From assembly GCA_905236265.1 (NCBI GenBank), contig CAJOOV010000115.1, positions 1-9,587 of the forward strand: a stretch of DNA of 9,587 nucleotides. The letters run 5' to 3'. Below the pieces are notes generated by a model, which saw only the letters and a program-made list of their open reading frames with translations, did not search any database and was not told the origin of the DNA. Source of the DNA: an uncultured Oscillospiraceae bacterium. Lineage in GTDB: Bacteria > Bacillota > Clostridia > Oscillospirales > Oscillospiraceae. Of the stretch, positions 7,701 to 9,587 are shown piece after piece. Every line of letters begins with the position of its first letter. Position 1 is the first letter of the stretch. The translations under genes and the position numbers were made by a program.

Positions 7701-8051
7701 GCCGACATTATGATTGACCTGCTGAATATGGAGGATGTCTCCGCCGAGCACGCCATGAACGGTCAGATTGCCGTGGATATGTTTGCTCAGCACCCCAAGG
7801 ACTATTACGATGCCATTTTGATGGACGTTCGTATGCCCGTGATGGACGGTCTGACTGCCACAAAGACCATTCGTGATATGGATCGTCCTGACGCAAAGAC
7901 AGTCCCCATTATTGCACTGACAGCGAATGCCTTTGACGAGGATGTTCAGCGCTCCCTGCAGGCGGGCATGAACGCCCACCTGAACAAGCCGGTGGAGATG
8001 GAGCGCCTCTATGAGACACTTTCCAAGCTGATTCAAAAGAGAAAGAAATGA
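4704..8051 (+). CDS. APC-type amino acid permease fused to a hybrid histidine kinase with two receivers (putative transceptor)
   Basis: A 1115-residue membrane protein. Residues 15-470 look like a full APC-family permease of about 12 helices. Helix 1 has the unwound glycine motif GSSVGWGSFVMPG (27-39), and helix 6 reads APWAFVGFESISHSAEE from 221, as in amino acid/polyamine permeases. Two extra helices follow (about 477-498 and 553-573), enclosing a predicted outside segment of ~53 residues (499-551). The cytoplasmic part is HisKA with SHEIRTP and phospho-acceptor H603; HATPase with N-box N717/N721, DTGIG at 754-758 and GGSGLG at 783-788; REC1 (D846-D848, phosphoacceptor D895, S924, K946); and REC2 (E994-D995, D1041, T1073, K1095). 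All catalytic residues appear intact. Family knowledge says the permease should bind a small amine or amino acid; that binding or transport drives the kinase is inferred. AAAGGA at 4691-4696 supports the start; the gap after the HPt gene is 42 bases. Confidence 0.92.
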   Translation: MSTKPEKKAVSLAPFLTPLGAWALAFGSSVGWGSFVMPGTTFLPIAGPLGTVVGLTVGALVMLVIALNYHYLISRYPDAGGAFTYTKRNFGYDHGFLCAWFLVLTYTAIVWANATALPLIGRNLLGGLFQFGFTYEIAGFHVYLGEIMLAVASILLSGLICLSGRPAYALQKLMALILAVGVIGLFAAVFGARPEGFARLGEGSMTVKQSLTGALNVIALAPWAFVGFESISHSAEEFKFPHKHAFRVMLIAVITGGMVYVLLAILAAAVQPDGFANWQEYISSLGSLEGIEALPTFFAAHSVLGNIGSIVIGLAALGGIVTGLVGNYVASSRLIYSMAKDRMLPDWFGKLNGFGVPRNALVFLMAISVFIPVFGRTAISWIVDVTTVGAAIAYAYTSASALKTARREGNQVMIVVGATGLVASLLFVLYFLVPNMLSVTTLSTESYFILAAWSILGFAFFHHIFKRDHERRLGHSSVVWIVLLSLILFTSLVWVRQAATVSTNRAADQMRISCQQVAEESDQETQQRITAQADRVIEDNMGQITRTLTFNSLVQMALIVAALFFMFRIYSIMQKREKQMEVDKILAEESSRAKTSFLSNMSHEIRTPMNAIIGLDNIALKDPTLSPRTREQLEKIGSSAKHLLGLINDILDMSRIESGRMVLKNEEFAFRDFLDQINVMINGQCVDKGIQYECSIIGQTDDYYIGDDMKLKQILINILGNSVKFTSPPGTVTFTVEQIARFEGYCTLRFVMKDTGIGMDQDYLPKIFEAFSQENATTTNVYGGSGLGMAITKNIVEMMNGEIEVQSEKGVGSTFTVTVTMKASSRNARREEGYSLPEHLRALVVDDDQVACEHAEMVLNDIGVSAESCSGSMEALRRILVQREQGHPYDIVLTDFRMPDMDGIELTREIRAIDNNETAIVVLSGYNFDDITDKTFAAGADGLLSKPLFTDSLMRELRSILQRKSISLPEEETQDEAAAPAENLLAGHRVLVVEDMEINADIMIDLLNMEDVSAEHAMNGQIAVDMFAQHPKDYYDAILMDVRMPVMDGLTATKTIRDMDRPDAKTVPIIALTANAFDEDVQRSLQAGMNAHLNKPVEMERLYETLSKLIQKRKK

Positions 8052-8060
8052 ACAACTATA

Positions 8061-8088
8061 AAACGGGGCGCACTGCGCCCCGTTTCTT
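8061..8088 (+). terminator. GC-rich hairpin between the two kinase genes, possible partial terminator
   Basis: AAACGGGGCGC (8061-8071) pairs perfectly with GCGCCCCGTTT (8075-8085) around the loop ACT, and the transcript then continues CTT. The 11-pair stem is as strong as many intrinsic terminators, but the U-tract is short and interrupted. It lies in the 54-base gap after the permease-kinase gene, only 7 bases before the AGAGGTG ribosome binding site of the next gene. It may therefore attenuate read-through or stabilise the 3' end of a processed transcript rather than end the operon. Confidence 0.55.
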
Positions 8089-8105
8089 CCGCAGAGGTGT
8101 GAACT

Positions 8106-9578
8106 ATGCTCTCCCTTCTAGTCTATGCTCTGATTTATCTGGGCAGCGGCCTGATGGCCTACAATATCTACTGCTATATACGCTTCGCCAGACAGATCCG
8201 TCAGCGGGGCAAATGGGAACGGGAGGAAAACCTATTCTACGCCCCCATTTTTCTGCTGATTCTCTTTCTGATTGGATACCTGCTGGTGGCGCTTCTGGGA
8301 AAACCTGATCTGGTGATTGCAGGAATCCTCTCGGGAGGCAGCCTGTTCGTCTATCTCATGATCCTGTTTGTCCGACAGGTGTCGGAGAAGATCTATGAGC
8401 ATGAGCATCGTGAGGCAGCGCTGATGGCCGCAGAGGAGAGCAGCCGGGCGAAGTCCAGCTTTTTCTCCACCATCAGCCATGAAATGCGCACGCCCATGAA
8501 CTCCATCATCGGCTGGGGCACCATGGCCATGCGTGAACCGGGGCTTCCTGAGCATGTGAAATCCCATCTGAAGAAAATCGACGAGAGCGCCCGGCATTTG
8601 CTCAACCTGATTAACGATGTGCTGGAAATGAGCCGCATAGAATCCGGCCAGATGAGCGTGAATCAGGAGGGCTTTGAGCTGAGGAAGATGCTGGAACAGA
8701 TTAACTCCATCATCTCAGGTCAGTGTGCGGAAAAGGGGCTGGACTACCGGTTCCGGCTCTCAGACTGCGGGGAGAATTATTTCATCGGGGATGAGCTGAA
8801 GCTGAAGCAGGTGATGATTAACATTTTAGGCAATGCCGTGAAGTTTACCCCTGCCCCCGGCTCTGTGGAATTAAATGTAGAGGTCTCCCCTTCCGATCAG
8901 CAGCGGTATATGCTGCGCTTCTCCGTTTCTGACACCGGAATCGGCATAGACCCGGACTATCTGCCCCGCATTTTCGATGCCTTCTCCCAGCAGGACAGCT
9001 CCTCCACCAACCGTTTCGGAGGCAGCGGCCTTGGTTTGGCCATCTCCCAGCGGTTTGTGGCGCTCATGGGGGGAAATATTCAGGTAGACAGCAGTCAGGG
9101 CGCAGGCAGCACATTCACCGTCACAGTGATGTTACAGCGGGATACCGCTGCCGCCGTTGAAGAGGCGGCGCAGTCCGAAAACGTATCTCTGGAGGGACTG
9201 CGGGTGCTTCTGGCAGAGGATATGGAGATCAACGCAGAGCTGGTCTCCGATCTGCTGGGTCTGGAGGGCGTAGAGGTAGAGTGGGCGAAAAACGGTTTGC
9301 AGGCCGTCAACCTGTTTGAGCAGAGCAAACCGGACTACTATGACGCCATTCTCATGGATATCCGTATGCCGGTGATGGACGGTCTGATTTCCACCCGCAC
9401 CATCCGCAGCCTGTCCCGCCCGGACGCTGCGACCATTCCCATCATCGCCCTCACCGCCAACGCATTTGAAGAGGATGTGGAACAGGCGCTGTCTGCCGGA
9501 ATGAATGTTCACCTGTCCAAGCCTGTAGACCCTGATCTGCTTTACCGCACGCTGGGGCGTCTCGCCGTGAAGCGATAG
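8106..9578 (+). CDS. Three-helix hybrid histidine kinase with one receiver domain
   Basis: A 490-residue membrane kinase. Three helices are predicted at about 2-25, 44-64 and 68-90. The Arg/Lys-rich stretch between the first two should be inside, so the N-terminus is outside and there is almost no extracellular domain. A short helical linker leads to HisKA (SHEMRTP, H125), HATPase (N-box N239/N243, DTGIG at 276-280, GGSGLG at 305-310) and one REC (E371-D372, phosphoacceptor D418, T450, K472). All key residues are present. The catalytic core and REC closely resemble those of the upstream permease-kinase, beginning with AEESSRAK in both, so the two are paralogues. With no sensor domain of its own, it may sense the membrane or a partner protein; this is inference. 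AGAGGTG (8093-8099) lies six bases before the ATG. Its receiver could feed the shared HPt protein. Confidence 0.9.
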   Translation: MLSLLVYALIYLGSGLMAYNIYCYIRFARQIRQRGKWEREENLFYAPIFLLILFLIGYLLVALLGKPDLVIAGILSGGSLFVYLMILFVRQVSEKIYEHEHREAALMAAEESSRAKSSFFSTISHEMRTPMNSIIGWGTMAMREPGLPEHVKSHLKKIDESARHLLNLINDVLEMSRIESGQMSVNQEGFELRKMLEQINSIISGQCAEKGLDYRFRLSDCGENYFIGDELKLKQVMINILGNAVKFTPAPGSVELNVEVSPSDQQRYMLRFSVSDTGIGIDPDYLPRIFDAFSQQDSSSTNRFGGSGLGLAISQRFVALMGGNIQVDSSQGAGSTFTVTVMLQRDTAAAVEEAAQSENVSLEGLRVLLAEDMEINAELVSDLLGLEGVEVEWAKNGLQAVNLFEQSKPDYYDAILMDIRMPVMDGLISTRTIRSLSRPDAATIPIIALTANAFEEDVEQALSAGMNVHLSKPVDPDLLYRTLGRLAVKR

Positions 9579-9587
9579 TATGAGGGG

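Noticed and set aside
8048..8308. Small 86-codon plus-strand frame overlapping the permease-kinase stop and the small kinase start
   Set aside because: It runs through the intergenic hairpin and overlaps the clearly coding N-terminus of the small kinase in another frame.

Overview
The window looks like a chromosomal segment of a gut-type Gram-positive anaerobe, probably a clostridial member of the Oscillospiraceae/Ruminococcaceae. The basis is indirect: moderately GC-rich coding sequence, strong AAAGGAG-type ribosome binding sites, a short lipobox lipoprotein, and hybrid kinases with the clostridial-style core. No ribosomal, transfer or other recognisable RNA gene, CRISPR array or transposase is present.

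Layout. On the minus strand, 1-1151 holds two adjacent genes. These are a DHH/DHHA1 phosphoesterase (222-1151, with a good promoter and RBS) and, just downstream, the first 76 codons of an HD-domain hydrolase that runs off the left edge. A divergent intergenic region (1152-1447) separates them from a plus-strand lipoprotein gene (1448-2344). Its mature part is two tandem copies of one ~93-residue domain, and it ends at a strong intrinsic terminator (2364-2407). A 180-base leader with a clear hairpin then precedes a four-gene signalling operon that fills the rest of the window (2590-9578).

The signalling operon encodes, in order: a response regulator with REC, degenerate GGDEF and intact EAL domains, predicted to be a c-di-GMP phosphodiesterase; a free-standing HPt phosphotransfer protein; a very large protein in which a 12-helix APC-type amino acid permease is fused to a hybrid histidine kinase with two receiver domains; and a second, smaller three-helix hybrid histidine kinase with one receiver. 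The first two genes overlap by ATGA, and the others follow after 42 and 54 bases. A GC-rich hairpin lies in the last gap.

Together these genes contain every part of a His-Asp-His-Asp phosphorelay: two membrane kinases with attached receivers, one shared HPt, and one terminal receiver that controls an EAL domain. The simplest reading is that a solute, probably an amino acid or amine recognised by the permease module, is converted into a change in c-di-GMP. No DNA-binding output protein is encoded here. The permease-kinase fusion and its self-contained c-di-GMP relay are the most interesting content. The wiring and the ligand are inferences from domain content and gene order.
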